Source: Limimaricola cinnabarinus (GTDB lineage Bacteria > Pseudomonadota > Alphaproteobacteria > Rhodobacterales > Rhodobacteraceae). Taken from it: a DNA stretch of 64,000 nt. The stretch spans positions 22,510-86,509 of the forward strand of contig NZ_KZ304964.1 in assembly GCF_002723615.1 (NCBI RefSeq), in the 5' to 3' direction. The translations under genes and the position numbers were made by a program. Every line of letters starts with the position of its first letter. The stretch's first letter is position 1. Shown piece by piece: positions 16,773-25,008 of the stretch. The notes beneath the pieces were generated by a model that had not been told where the DNA came from, ran no database searches, and was given only the letters and a program-made list of their open reading frames with translations.

Positions 16773-17708
16773 ATGCTTGGATTCAACCCCGCAGCCACCG
16801 GCTTTACCGCCCTCCCCCAGGAGCTACTGGCCCTTCCGATGAGCGACGGCGCCTTTCGGACGCTGGTGCTGCTTTGCTCGCACGCCTCGTCCGAGACCGG
16901 CGAATGCTACCCCTCGCAGGCGCAGCTCGCCGCGATGATGGGCAAGAGCAAGGGCAGCGTTTCGGCCCATGTGAAGGAGCTGCGCGGTCTCGGTCTGGTT
17001 CGGACCGAAACGCAGACCTGTCGCCATGGCGGCAATTACCGCCTGCGCTACCTCGTCACCTTCTGGCGCGATTGGCGGGCCGCGTTGCGGCGTCGAAAGG
17101 GGGCACCTTCGGTTCAGCCCGTTGAACGCCCCGTTCAGCCCGCCGAACGCCATAAGAAGAAAAACCATATCCAAGTAAACCACACCCCCGCACGACATCC
17201 TGCCCCCGCCGCGACACAGGCGACCGATCGCCCGGCCGATGCGGCTGTCGTATCGGTGGTGGATGATCTTGTTCGGGATTGGCGCGCCGCCAAGGGGAGC
17301 GCACCGTTTCCACGGTTCGAGACGGAGGTTCCACAGAAGCTGATCGACGCGACTCGACGCATGGTCCGAAGCATGACGGCACCGCAGAGCCGCCCTACCC
17401 TGCCTGAGATCCGTGTGTCACTGCGCAGGATCTGGCAGGACAAGGGCATCGCAATCGAAGAACCACTGCTCGAAGGCCAGTCGCATCTGCTGGAGCGTGC
17501 CGCCGATCCGCGCGGCCTGCTGCAACGGCTTCGCGCGCATCTCGCCGCGCAATGGCCGCGCCACTGGCGCCGCATGTCGACGCCGACGCAGTTCGAGGCA
17601 ATGATCGCCAGCCTGCCGCCACCACCGGTGGATATCGAAGCCAAGCTACGGCTATTGGCGAGCGATCTCCGACGGCATGCCGCGCTGCAGGCGAGGTCTG
17701 CCGCGTGA
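16773..17708 (+). CDS. Helix-turn-helix plasmid replication protein
   Basis: The 311-residue basic protein has a winged helix-turn-helix in its first third (CYPSQAQLAAMMGKSKGSVS to HVKELRGLGLVRTET, about residues 48-85), preceded by LPMSDGAFRTLVLLCSHAS, a pattern seen in replication initiators and primosomal DnaD/RepA-like proteins. A Pro/Lys-rich linker (110-160) leads to an Arg-rich helical C-terminus. It is followed by parA and parB, with partition-type palindromes between, so it is most likely the initiator of a Rhodobacterales extrachromosomal replicon. ATG 16773 is chosen over a TTG 14 codons upstream. The exact replicon class was not recognised. Confidence 0.65.
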   Translation: MLGFNPAATGFTALPQELLALPMSDGAFRTLVLLCSHASSETGECYPSQAQLAAMMGKSKGSVSAHVKELRGLGLVRTETQTCRHGGNYRLRYLVTFWRDWRAALRRRKGAPSVQPVERPVQPAERHKKKNHIQVNHTPARHPAPAATQATDRPADAAVVSVVDDLVRDWRAAKGSAPFPRFETEVPQKLIDATRRMVRSMTAPQSRPTLPEIRVSLRRIWQDKGIAIEEPLLEGQSHLLERAADPRGLLQRLRAHLAAQWPRHWRRMSTPTQFEAMIASLPPPPVDIEAKLRLLASDLRRHAALQARSAA

Positions 17709-17724
17709 TTACCACGGTAATCAC
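17705..17724. repeat. 20-bp palindrome 1 (candidate parS/operator)
   Basis: GTGATTACCACGGTAATCAC is a near-perfect dyad (only the central pair differs) overlapping the rep stop codon. It matches the second palindrome at 17868 in 19 of 20 positions. Two such sites between a rep gene and parAB are typical of ParB-binding centromeres or ParA/Rep operators. Confidence 0.65.
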
Positions 17725-17867
17725 ACGGGCCCCACGGGCCAGCCGAGCGGCCGGACCGCAGCGCGAAGGCAACGGTTTCTCGCCCGGTGCCCATTCAATG
17801 CGAATATCTCGTCAGCTTGAGCTGACGCGGCTACATGAATGGCACAGGATCGAACTCGACATTTCGC

Positions 17868-17887
17868 GTGATTACCGCGGTAATCAC
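17868..17887. repeat. 20-bp palindrome 2 (candidate parS/operator)
   Basis: GTGATTACCGCGGTAATCAC is a perfect 20-bp palindrome, 25 bases upstream of the chosen parA start. Its position suits parAB autoregulation, ParB loading, or both. Confidence 0.7.
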
Positions 17888-17912
17888 CCCATACAAAAAG
17901 GCGCCAACCCGA

Positions 17913-19247
17913 ATGCTGCGAACATTCATAGGTGAACTCTCTGGCACGATGCAGGTCGTCAACAGCCGGTTGAGGCGAGATCTGACGATGCGTTCGCGGG
18001 TCGAAAAGAAATTCTCGATGCGCGAGGTGGGCGACCTGCTCGGACTCACCAAGAACTACTACGAAAGCATCCTGCCCAAGAGCGCCGAGGAGGAGGAGAG
18101 CTTTCCCACGGGTGTCCGCGATGGCCGCGAGCGTCATTATACGCTCGACGAGCTGATGCTGATCCGCGCGCATCTGCAAAGCCTGCCGAACCGGCGCCGC
18201 CCCTACCTGCATTGGCGTCAGCCGGGCGACCCGCTGAAGATCGTGACCTTCGGAGCGCAGAAAGGCGGTACCGGCAAGAGCCTGTCCGCCGCACATTTCG
18301 CGCAGTATCTGACTATGAATTACGGGCTGCGCGTCGGCCTCATCGATTGCGATCCGCAGGCGACCGCCAGCCTCTATTTCGCCGATGACGAGTCGCATCT
18401 CTTCGACCCCGAGATAGCCACCGTCGCCGCCTTCATGGGCGTGTCGGAGCCCGGCGAGACCGATCTCGTGACCCGGCCCACCGCCGAACTCGACGCGATG
18501 TGGCAGCCGACGCCATGGGCCGGCATCCGGCTGATCCCCGGCGGCAGCGATATCCAAAACGGTGACATCAGCCTGTTCCTGCTAGCACAGCGCGCGCAGA
18601 TCCCAGTGCATTCGGTGCTGAAGAACGCCATCGAGCGGTGGGATGAGGAGTATGGCCCCAAAACGCGTTTTGCCGACCTGCGTCGTGCCGATGGCAGCTT
18701 CAACCTCGATCGCTACACGAAGGCGCTGCGCGAAACGGTCGATGTGATCGTTATCGACCAGCAGCCCAGCCTGACGCTGATGCAGCTCAACGGCCTTGTC
18801 GCCGCAACATCGGTGATCGTGCCGCAGACGATGAAAGGCTTTGATCTCAGCACGCTCAGCACCTATTCGCAGAACATCGCCGAGTATCTCGACTATATTG
18901 AGGAGACCTCGGCCGAGGCGATCGGGATCGGCCGCCACGTGGTGCTGCCGACGATCGTACAGGAGGCGAACGACAAGGATGTCGACCAGATCGTCGATCT
19001 GTACCAGCGGGCGCCGGAGCTGTTTCTGCAGGTCTGGTATCCACGCTCCGACGCGGTGGCCAACGCCGCTGAAGAGTACAAGAGCATCTACGAATACGAC
19101 CCGCCCCGGTCGCGCCGGGCCTCGACCAAGACCTTCATCGACAGCGCCAACGCGGTGAATGACGCGCTAGTAGATGTGGTCTGGGGTAGCGCCCTGCCAA
19201 GCCGTGGCTATGCGAGAGACTTCATCAAGGCGAGGTGGCAGGAATGA
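17913..19247 (+). CDS. parA: ParA-type plasmid partition ATPase
   Basis: The 444-residue protein has an N-terminal DNA-binding part (KFSMREVGDLLGLTKNYYES, about residues 31-50) and a ParA/MinD ATPase core. The deviant Walker A is FGAQKGGTGKS (about 111-121), followed by VGLIDCDPQATAS, with VIVIDQQPSLTLM as Walker B region. Type Ib-like ParA proteins of this size repress their own promoter and move plasmid copies with ParB. Start 17913 is preferred because an earlier in-frame ATG at 17835 would put the palindrome inside the gene; ATG 17949 is another option. It overlaps parB by 4 bases. Confidence 0.92.
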   Translation: MLRTFIGELSGTMQVVNSRLRRDLTMRSRVEKKFSMREVGDLLGLTKNYYESILPKSAEEEESFPTGVRDGRERHYTLDELMLIRAHLQSLPNRRRPYLHWRQPGDPLKIVTFGAQKGGTGKSLSAAHFAQYLTMNYGLRVGLIDCDPQATASLYFADDESHLFDPEIATVAAFMGVSEPGETDLVTRPTAELDAMWQPTPWAGIRLIPGGSDIQNGDISLFLLAQRAQIPVHSVLKNAIERWDEEYGPKTRFADLRRADGSFNLDRYTKALRETVDVIVIDQQPSLTLMQLNGLVAATSVIVPQTMKGFDLSTLSTYSQNIAEYLDYIEETSAEAIGIGRHVVLPTIVQEANDKDVDQIVDLYQRAPELFLQVWYPRSDAVANAAEEYKSIYEYDPPRSRRASTKTFIDSANAVNDALVDVVWGSALPSRGYARDFIKARWQE

Positions 19248-20281
19248 GAAAGCGCAAGCTGAACGCGAAACCTTTGGCCTCCGACGAGATCGAGAAACGA
19301 CAGTCCACGGCGCCCACGGCCAAGGCGGTGCCGCTCGGCGGCCAGTGGGGCGGCGCCATCAAGGGGCAGATCGCCGTGACCCGGCGCGAGCTCGACGCCG
19401 CCCGCGAGCGGCTGGCGACGGTGCGCGAGGGTGTGCTGCGCGGCGTGATCGCGCTGGAGATCGACCCGGACGCGATCGTGGATGCGGTTGGCACCGACAG
19501 GGTCGGCGATTGGAGCGACGACGCCGATTTCGACGCGCTGGTGCGCAACATCCGCGAGCGCGGCCAGACCCAGCCGATCCGGGTGCGGCCCGAGGATCCG
19601 GCTTGGCGACCGGCCGAGGCCAATCCGCTTGCCATCGATGAGGCCGCGCGCTTCGTGCTGCAATCGGGGCGGCGGCGGCTCGCCGCCTGCCGCAAGCTCG
19701 GCCTGCCGGTGCGCGCCCTGATCGCCACGGATATCGCCCAGGCCCTCGGCCAAGGTGCCGACGCGCTGACCGCCGCAGGCGGCAGCGTCGAGGCGTTGGC
19801 CGATCTCGAGGAGCGCTTTGCCGAAAACACGATGCGACAGGCGCTGTCGCCGATCGAGCAGCTGCTGTCGGTGGGCGAGATCGCGGCGCTATTGCCCCAG
19901 ATGAGCCAGCGCGCTATCGCCAGCCGGCTCAACGTGCCGCAGGCCACGGTCTCGATCGGGCTGACCTGCTTTCGCAACCGCGATGAGCTGCTGCAGCGGG
20001 CGCCGACGGATGCCACGCATCGCGATCTGCGGATACTCGCACCGACGCTGGGGCAGGGGGGGCAGGCCGTGGCAGCCATGCCCGACGATGCCAGACCGAA
20101 GCCTACCCGACCCCGTGCGAGGGGGCGCAAGCTGCATCTGCCGCAGGGCGGGTCCGTCGCGGTGAAGGAGACGGCGCGCGGCATGACGCTGGCCGTCCGC
20201 AACATCAGCGTTCCCGAGCAGCGGCGTGCCGAGTTCGAGCGTGATCTTCTGGCGCTGCTCGGTCGCTATGAGCGGGAGTAG
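19244..20281 (+). CDS. parB: ParB-type plasmid partition protein
   Basis: The 345-residue protein shows the ParB order: a basic N-terminus, an N-terminal CTPase-type domain with IRERGQTQPIRVRP and the arginine box SGRRRLAACRKLGLPVRALI (about residues 143-162), and a helix-turn-helix with ALSPIEQLLSVGEIAALLP and SQRAIASRLNVPQATVS. ParB loads on centromere palindromes and stimulates ParA. The ATG overlaps the parA stop (ATGA); a GTG three codons earlier is possible. It is the last gene of the rep-parAB module. Confidence 0.9.
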   Translation: MRKRKLNAKPLASDEIEKRQSTAPTAKAVPLGGQWGGAIKGQIAVTRRELDAARERLATVREGVLRGVIALEIDPDAIVDAVGTDRVGDWSDDADFDALVRNIRERGQTQPIRVRPEDPAWRPAEANPLAIDEAARFVLQSGRRRLAACRKLGLPVRALIATDIAQALGQGADALTAAGGSVEALADLEERFAENTMRQALSPIEQLLSVGEIAALLPQMSQRAIASRLNVPQATVSIGLTCFRNRDELLQRAPTDATHRDLRILAPTLGQGGQAVAAMPDDARPKPTRPRARGRKLHLPQGGSVAVKETARGMTLAVRNISVPEQRRAEFERDLLALLGRYERE

Positions 20282-20289
20282 CGATCGCC

Positions 20290-21360
20290 GGTGAGGCGCT
20301 CGCGCTGGGGCCTAACATCGTTTCCCGGACCTGAAGCAACACTGGCAGCGTGACAACTTTGTCCGAGGCACAGTTGGCCCCCGGCCAACTGGCGCAGCAG
20401 CAGCGCCGCCGCCTGCGCACCGAGCCGCAGCCGGTCCTGTCGCACGGTGGTAAGCGGTGGGAACACGAAGTCGGCGGTCTGGATGTCGTTGAAGCCGATC
20501 AGCGACACGTCGTCGGGCACTCGCAGCCCGCGCGCATCCAGCGTCGAAGCAAGGGCGATGGCAAGCTGGTCCGAGGCGCTGATCACCGCCGTGGGGTAGG
20601 GGCGAGCGCCACGAACTCCGCTGCCGCGCGCCCGGCCTCGAGCGAGAAATCCCGAGATCCGAACCGCGCCCCAGGAAGCGCCAACCCATGCGAGGCCAGC
20701 GCCTCGACCACCCCGGCGCGGAGCTCGGTGTCGAGCACCTTGCCCTTGAGGTCCGAGAGAAAGGTGATGTCGCGATGCCTGAGAGCGGCGAGGTGATCGA
20801 CCGCCAGCCGCATGCCCGCGCGGTTGTCGCTGCGCACCGAGGGAAAGCCGCCCGCGGCCGGCCATTAGTAAGCAAAGACGACGCGGGATGCGATGTCGGG
20901 CGCTTTGAGTTCGGCCCGCGTCGCTTGCGGCAGCAAGCCGTCGAAGCAGACCAGCCCATCGACCCGCGCCTCGCGCAGATGCGGCAGCAGCGACTGGCCG
21001 CCGCGCAGGACAGAGCGGCTGTCAGCGACGAGCAGGTCGGTGCCCTGCGCCGAAAGCGTCTCCTGCAACCCGGCGAAGATCGCCGAGAAGAACGGGTTGC
21101 CTAGATCCGGCATAATGGCGCGCATCGAATTGGCGCGTTGACGCCGCAGGTTGCGGACTATGGAGTTCACCCGATAGCCGTGCCGGTCGACCACCGCCAT
21201 CACGCGCCTGGCGTGTGGTCTCCAACACTCGTTCGGGATGCGACAGGGTGCGGCTGACCGTGGCGGTCGATACGCTGCTGAGGCGGGCGATATGCTTGAT
21301 GCTGAGCGATTTCTCCCTTGGCGCGGCCTGGCGTGGTTCCGCACCGTCCATGTAATCCAT
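20290..21360 (-). pseudogene. LacI-family transcriptional regulator, broken by several frameshifts
   Basis: Pieces of one LacI-type repressor lie in order on the minus strand but in changing frames. The DNA-binding helix SLSIKHIARLSSVSTATVSR is at 21300, and the hinge and core PDLGNPFFSAIFAGLQETLS and RVDGLVCFDGLLP follow in another frame down to a stop near 20865. Then come HRDITFLSDLKGKV and, after another shift, SDQLAIALASTLDARGLRVP and DVSLIGFNDIQTADFVFPPL to the end near 20300. At least three frameshifts and one stop are needed to join them, so it is dead. An IS256 relic abuts its 5' end. Sugar specificity cannot be told. Confidence 0.8.
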
Positions 21361-21369
21361 TACATTTCT

Positions 21370-22241
21370 GTTGACAGGTATTTCACGCCGTATTTCTCGA
21401 CGAAGACGTCCAGCGCGGCCTCGGCGGCGACATGGGTCTCGGCCTGCCAGATCTCGCGCAGGTCGGTTTTGACGGCAGGCTGGAGAGACTTGGGGGCCTT
21501 GTTCAGCACGTTCGACGTCTTGTGAACCCAGCACCTCTGTTGCCTGGTGCTGGGGAAGACCTCATTGAGCGCCTTCCAGAACCCGAGCGCGCCGTCGCCG
21601 ACAGCAAGTTCGGGCGCGCAGGTCAGGCCGCGCGCCTTGAGGTCGACCAGCAGTTCGCGCTAGCTCTGCGCGTTCTCGCGCAGGCCGACTTGAAAGCCCA
21701 CGAGCTCTTTCTTTCTTTCCTTCCGGCGTCGCGCCAATGAGAACCAGCATGCATTCGGCTTGCGGCTCCATCCGGACCTGGAGATAGAGGACCGGCAGCA
21801 ATGCATCGAGGCTGCGGGAGCGTCGTGCCCATCGGGGCAGGATCGCGGAGGTGAACCGGATCTTGTCTGCTTCGTTCTCCGCGGACCGATCCCGGACCTT
21901 CGGCCGCCTCACCCCGAGCCCGCCGATCCCGGTCTGGATCTCACGCTCGGGGCCGTAGCCATGCCGAACCACGCGCTGGCGCCCATCCGGCAGGCGGGTC
22001 TCGGCAAGCTCTGCGACAAAGGCATCCGCCTCCGCCCGCAAGGCCGCAGCCAGCATCCGGCGCGCCCCCTCGCGGGCAATCTCGGTCAGGGGATCGTCCA
22101 GCGAATGGGGCTGACGAAGCGGGATGATGTCGGTATCGTTCTTCATGGCGTATCGCTCCTTCGGGAGGTTCTGACAGGCTTCAGCACCCGCCACGATACG
22201 CCGCCTTCTCAGACCGCATCACCCATTTTCAGCCATAGCTC
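21370..22241 (-). mobile_element. IS256-family element relic with broken transposase
   Basis: The transposase starts at 22146 (MKNDTDIIPLRQPHS) and reads intact through REGARRMLAAALRAEADAF and IGGLGVRRPKVRDRS. Middle residues are missing (YLQ joins directly to VRMEPQAECMLVLIGATPEG). A 4-base AAAG duplication then shifts the frame, a Trp codon has become TAG, and the remainder (WVHKTSNVLNKAPKSLQPAV) continues in other frames to about 21375. The outer end carries the typical GAGCTATGGCTGAAAATGG terminus at 22223-22241. It is non-functional and adjoins the broken LacI gene. Confidence 0.8.
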
Positions 22242-22247
22242 GGACAT

Positions 22248-22292
22248 GACCGCCTCAAGCTTGAACTCGCGGCTGAACGTTCGTCTCTTCAT
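22248..22292 (-). mobile_element. IS3-family orfA start, 15-codon remnant
   Basis: ATG at 22292 begins MKRRTFSREFKLEAV, the standard opening of IS3-family OrfA (Tnp_1/helix-turn-helix). The frame is lost at about 22248 where the IS256 terminus begins, so the IS256 copy or a deletion removed the remainder of the element. Confidence 0.65.
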
Positions 22293-22595
22293 CTGAGGTC
22301 TCTAATCCCATGGTCACGATCTTATCATCGTGTCCACGAGACCGGCAGCAGCCCATTGATATTGACGTCGCTTCCCGCATGACCTTTCGGGGCGAGGACG
22401 GATCACCCCTGCTCCAAGCTTCGATCAGGTTGGGATGATAGCATGGGAAGGCTTGCGGAGCGCTGGGAAAGCGCTCTCCGCTCTCTCGGTTAAGCAGTTG
22501 CGCCGGGTTTCCAGAAGACAGGTTGAAACGCGCCCCTTTACGCAGACTTACGTTCGCATTACGCAGATTACGTATAGATAACGTATGGGCGCGTA
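22293..22595. promoter_or_regulatory. Upstream region of AAA ATPase gene with 21-bp-phased repeats
   Basis: No gene is visible. The last 60 bases are AT-rich and contain TTACGCAGACTTACG (22538-22552) and TTACGCAGATTACG (22559-22572). These are direct repeats whose starts are 21 bases apart, two helical turns, as expected for a regulator bound on one face. TATAGAT at 22574 could be a -10 element. The ATPase ATG at 22596 has no Shine-Dalgarno sequence, so its mRNA may be nearly leaderless. Confidence 0.45.
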
Positions 22596-23723
22596 ATGAC
22601 CAGTTCTCTCCATGTACCCCGTGCGGAGGATGCCGCCCGCGTCGCCTCACTGCTGACGCCCGATCCGCTTACAGGCTCGCTCGCCGGACTGTTCCTCGCG
22701 GCCCCGCGCCGGACCGGGAAAACCACCTTCCTGCGGTCGGACCTCCTTCCGCACCTTGAAAACGAGAACTATGCCGTCATCTACGTCGACCTGTGGTCCG
22801 ATCGGTCCGCCGACCCGGCCGACCTCATCATCTCGCGGATCAAGACCGCGCTGGAGCAGCATGACGGCCTGATCTCGCGCATGCGCAAGACCAGCCCCGT
22901 CGATCGGGTTGGCATGCTGGGGTTTTCAGTCGGGCTGAAGGACAGCGGTCCATGGTCCGGCACCATCTCCGATGCCCTTGAGGATCTGATCAAGGCGACC
23001 GACAAGGATCTGGTGGTCATCATCGACGAGGCGCAGCAGGCGGTCGAGACCGATGCCGGGCTCAACGCCATGTTCGCGTTGAAGGCCGCGCGCGACGCGA
23101 TCAACCAGGCGCCGGGTGACCAGCACCTCTACCTCCTGATGACGGGCTCGCACCGCGACAAGCTGTCGACCCTTGTGCAGAACCGGCAGGCCCCGTTCTT
23201 CGGTGGCACCGTCAGGCCCTTCCCCCCGCTCGGGTCGTCTTACATCGCCAGCATGGCCGCGCGCGTGAACGAGGCCCTTGCCGAGACCGCGAAGCTTTCT
23301 CCGGAGGATCTCGAAGCGGCCTTCAAGGTCGTCGGACGGCGGCCGGAATTGCTGACCGACTGCCTGCGGGATCTGATCTTTGCGCCCGAAGGCGCCGGGC
23401 CGGAAGCGCTGAAACGCATCGCGTCGGAACGAAAGGCGCAAGCCGAAATCGACACGCTCTCGGAGATTGCCTCGATGACCCCGCTCCAGCAAGGGATCCT
23501 GCGGATCATGGCCAGGAAGGGACTGGCGTTCCAGCCCTTCTCGGAGGAAACGCGCGAAGCCCTGAAGGATGTCCACCGCGGTCGAGTGCCGGCCGTGACG
23601 ACGGTCCAGACGGCTCTCATAGCGCTGCGGGAAAAGGGTTTCGTCTGGCGCCGGGAGTATGGCCAATACATTCTCGACAATGCGGACATCGCGGTCGCCT
23701 TGGCCCGATCGGACGACGCCTGA
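22596..23723 (+). CDS. AAA-type ATPase of unknown function
   Basis: The 375-residue soluble protein has a P-loop APRRTGKTT (residues 36-44), Walker B VIIDEAQQ (141-148), and a sensor-like LLMTGSHRDKL (about 180-190). A C-terminal winged-helix-like region follows (TPLQQGILRIMARKG, then TTVQTALIALREKGFVWRRE). This resembles archaeal-type/STAND ATPases that sense or move nucleic acid or protein partners. No partner gene accompanies it: it stands alone between IS relics and a dead folate gene. Codon use is ordinary and no frame damage is seen, so it is probably expressed. A role in defence or mobile-element control is only a guess. Confidence 0.8.
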   Translation: MTSSLHVPRAEDAARVASLLTPDPLTGSLAGLFLAAPRRTGKTTFLRSDLLPHLENENYAVIYVDLWSDRSADPADLIISRIKTALEQHDGLISRMRKTSPVDRVGMLGFSVGLKDSGPWSGTISDALEDLIKATDKDLVVIIDEAQQAVETDAGLNAMFALKAARDAINQAPGDQHLYLLMTGSHRDKLSTLVQNRQAPFFGGTVRPFPPLGSSYIASMAARVNEALAETAKLSPEDLEAAFKVVGRRPELLTDCLRDLIFAPEGAGPEALKRIASERKAQAEIDTLSEIASMTPLQQGILRIMARKGLAFQPFSEETREALKDVHRGRVPAVTTVQTALIALREKGFVWRREYGQYILDNADIAVALARSDDA

Positions 23724-23775
23724 CGAGGCATGGCCGTTTCAGGCAAAGCCGAAGCGACTGGAGCGGACGAAGACG

Positions 23776-24428
23776 TCATCTCTCGAAGCAGGATCTGTCC
23801 GACAGAAGCACCGTGTCCATCTGCACATCCCAAGGCATTGGAAAGATGGCCGGCATGAGGCAGCCCACAAAACCCACCCCGATGGCGCGTGGACGCGGTT
23901 CTAGCGCAGCCAGGGTGCGGTCATAGTAGCCGCCGCCATTCCCGAGGCGGTAAAGCGCCTTGTCCACTCCGACGAGCGAGGCGACAACGATGTCGGGCCG
24001 CACGGGTTGACCCTCGGCAGGCACGGGTATGCTCTAAAACCGCGTGTCATTCGGCAACCGGGCGACCAGGCGTGAAATTCGAGCGGTGCGTGTTTCTTAA
24101 CGACCACCGGCATCGCGATCCGCGCGCCTGCGGAGTGGCTGGCCGTCATCCATGGACGAAGGTCGGGCTCTCCCCGGATCGGCCAGTATCCCGCGATCGT
24201 CATGCCCGGCTCCGCCGTGACCACGCGGTGTAGGCCCTCCATCAATGCGACGGTTGCCGGAGCTCGGTCCTCTGAGGCCAAGGCTCGGGCTGCCATGAGC
24301 CGTGCCCTCTCTGCGCGCCGAAACCGCGCCACGTCACACGCCGTCTCGGGTTCGACGGAATGCCCACCAACGAGCAGATGGGCAAAACAGGGCGCGCTGC
24401 CGCCATCTGGCTCATCTTCCGTCATCAT
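23776..24428 (-). pseudogene. 5-formyltetrahydrofolate cyclo-ligase, single frameshift
   Basis: The N-terminal two thirds (ARFRRAERARLMAARALAS, TIAGYWPIRGEPDLRPWM, ARIAMPVVVKKHAPLEFHAW) lie in one frame from an ATG at 24425/24428. The rest (VPAEGQPVRPDIVVASLVGV, LYRLGNGGGYYDRTLAAL, AIGVGFVGCLMPAIFP) lies in the next frame. The shift occurs near 24030, where one missing base would join the halves. The ATP-binding GNGGGYYDRTL motif is intact. The family makes 5,10-methenyl-THF from 5-formyl-THF. A sequencing error is possible, but neighbouring genes are also decayed. Confidence 0.7.
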
Positions 24429-24572
24429 CGTGACCGTGCGCCTCCCTGCTGCAGCATCAGCATATCGTCGCCTCGGATGAAACCGAATGAGGCTCAAGAG
24501 AGCCAGCCATCATTCATATTGCAACCGGCAGGTCGACCGACTGCCGCCCCTGAAGAACAGGACCAGAACCAC

Positions 24573-24586
24573 TTTGCGTAGATCAA
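24573..24586. promoter_or_regulatory. Weak FNR-like half palindrome
   Basis: On the minus strand TTGATCTACGCAAA keeps a perfect left half-site TTGAT and a degenerate right half of the FNR/Anr box. Genes around it (CBS-domain protein, epimerase-VKOR fusion, CaCA antiporter, Crp-like fragment) are of kinds often controlled by oxygen in this order. Low confidence. Confidence 0.25.
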
Positions 24587-24676
24587 GGCACTCCTGACCG
24601 GGGAATGTCGAGGGTGGGTTCGATATGTAGCGCCGGGCACTGCCAGCGTCGGGTCGATTGCAGCAAAACAGAACGA

Positions 24677-24964
24677 CTAAGCCGCCGCTCGCTCTTCAGC
24701 GTCACTTAGCAGTAGCCGGATCATGTCGGAGCGGGGCACGATGCCGACGAGCCGCCCGTTCTTCTCGACCGGTATGACCTCGCTTCCCTGAACGGCCAGC
24801 CGGTTCAACAGAACCCCGGCCGCCAGATCATGCGGGATGGCGCAATCGGCTGCGCGCATGACGTCGGCGACGGTGCATGGGGCAACGTTCTGCTGTTGCG
24901 CTTCAAAGCCGCTCCCGGCTGCCATCGGGCCAAGGAGATCGGATTGAAACACGAGGCCGCGCAA
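24677..24964 (-). CDS. Short CBS-domain protein, probably a truncated C-terminal piece
   Basis: The 95-residue product contains one CBS-pair half: TVADVMRAADCAIPHDLAAG and GSEVIPVEKNGRLVGIVPRS, then DMIRLLLSD. CBS pairs bind adenosyl ligands and normally come as two repeats. Here only the second repeat and the end of the first (LVFQSDLLG) remain, as in the tail of HPP-family membrane proteins or stand-alone CBS regulators. The start codon lies within what should be the first repeat, so it is probably a decayed gene. It ends 44 bases from the convergent-side VKOR fusion on the same strand. Confidence 0.55.
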   Translation of the reverse strand: MRGLVFQSDLLGPMAAGSGFEAQQQNVAPCTVADVMRAADCAIPHDLAAGVLLNRLAVQGSEVIPVEKNGRLVGIVPRSDMIRLLLSDAEERAAA

Positions 24965-25008
24965 CCGCTGTCAGTTATAGAGGATCTCGTGTTTTCTGAT
25001 GGCGGCCC

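Noticed and set aside
17835..17912. Longer parA start at 17835
   Set aside because: It would translate the perfect palindrome at 17868 and adds residues unlike ParA N-termini.
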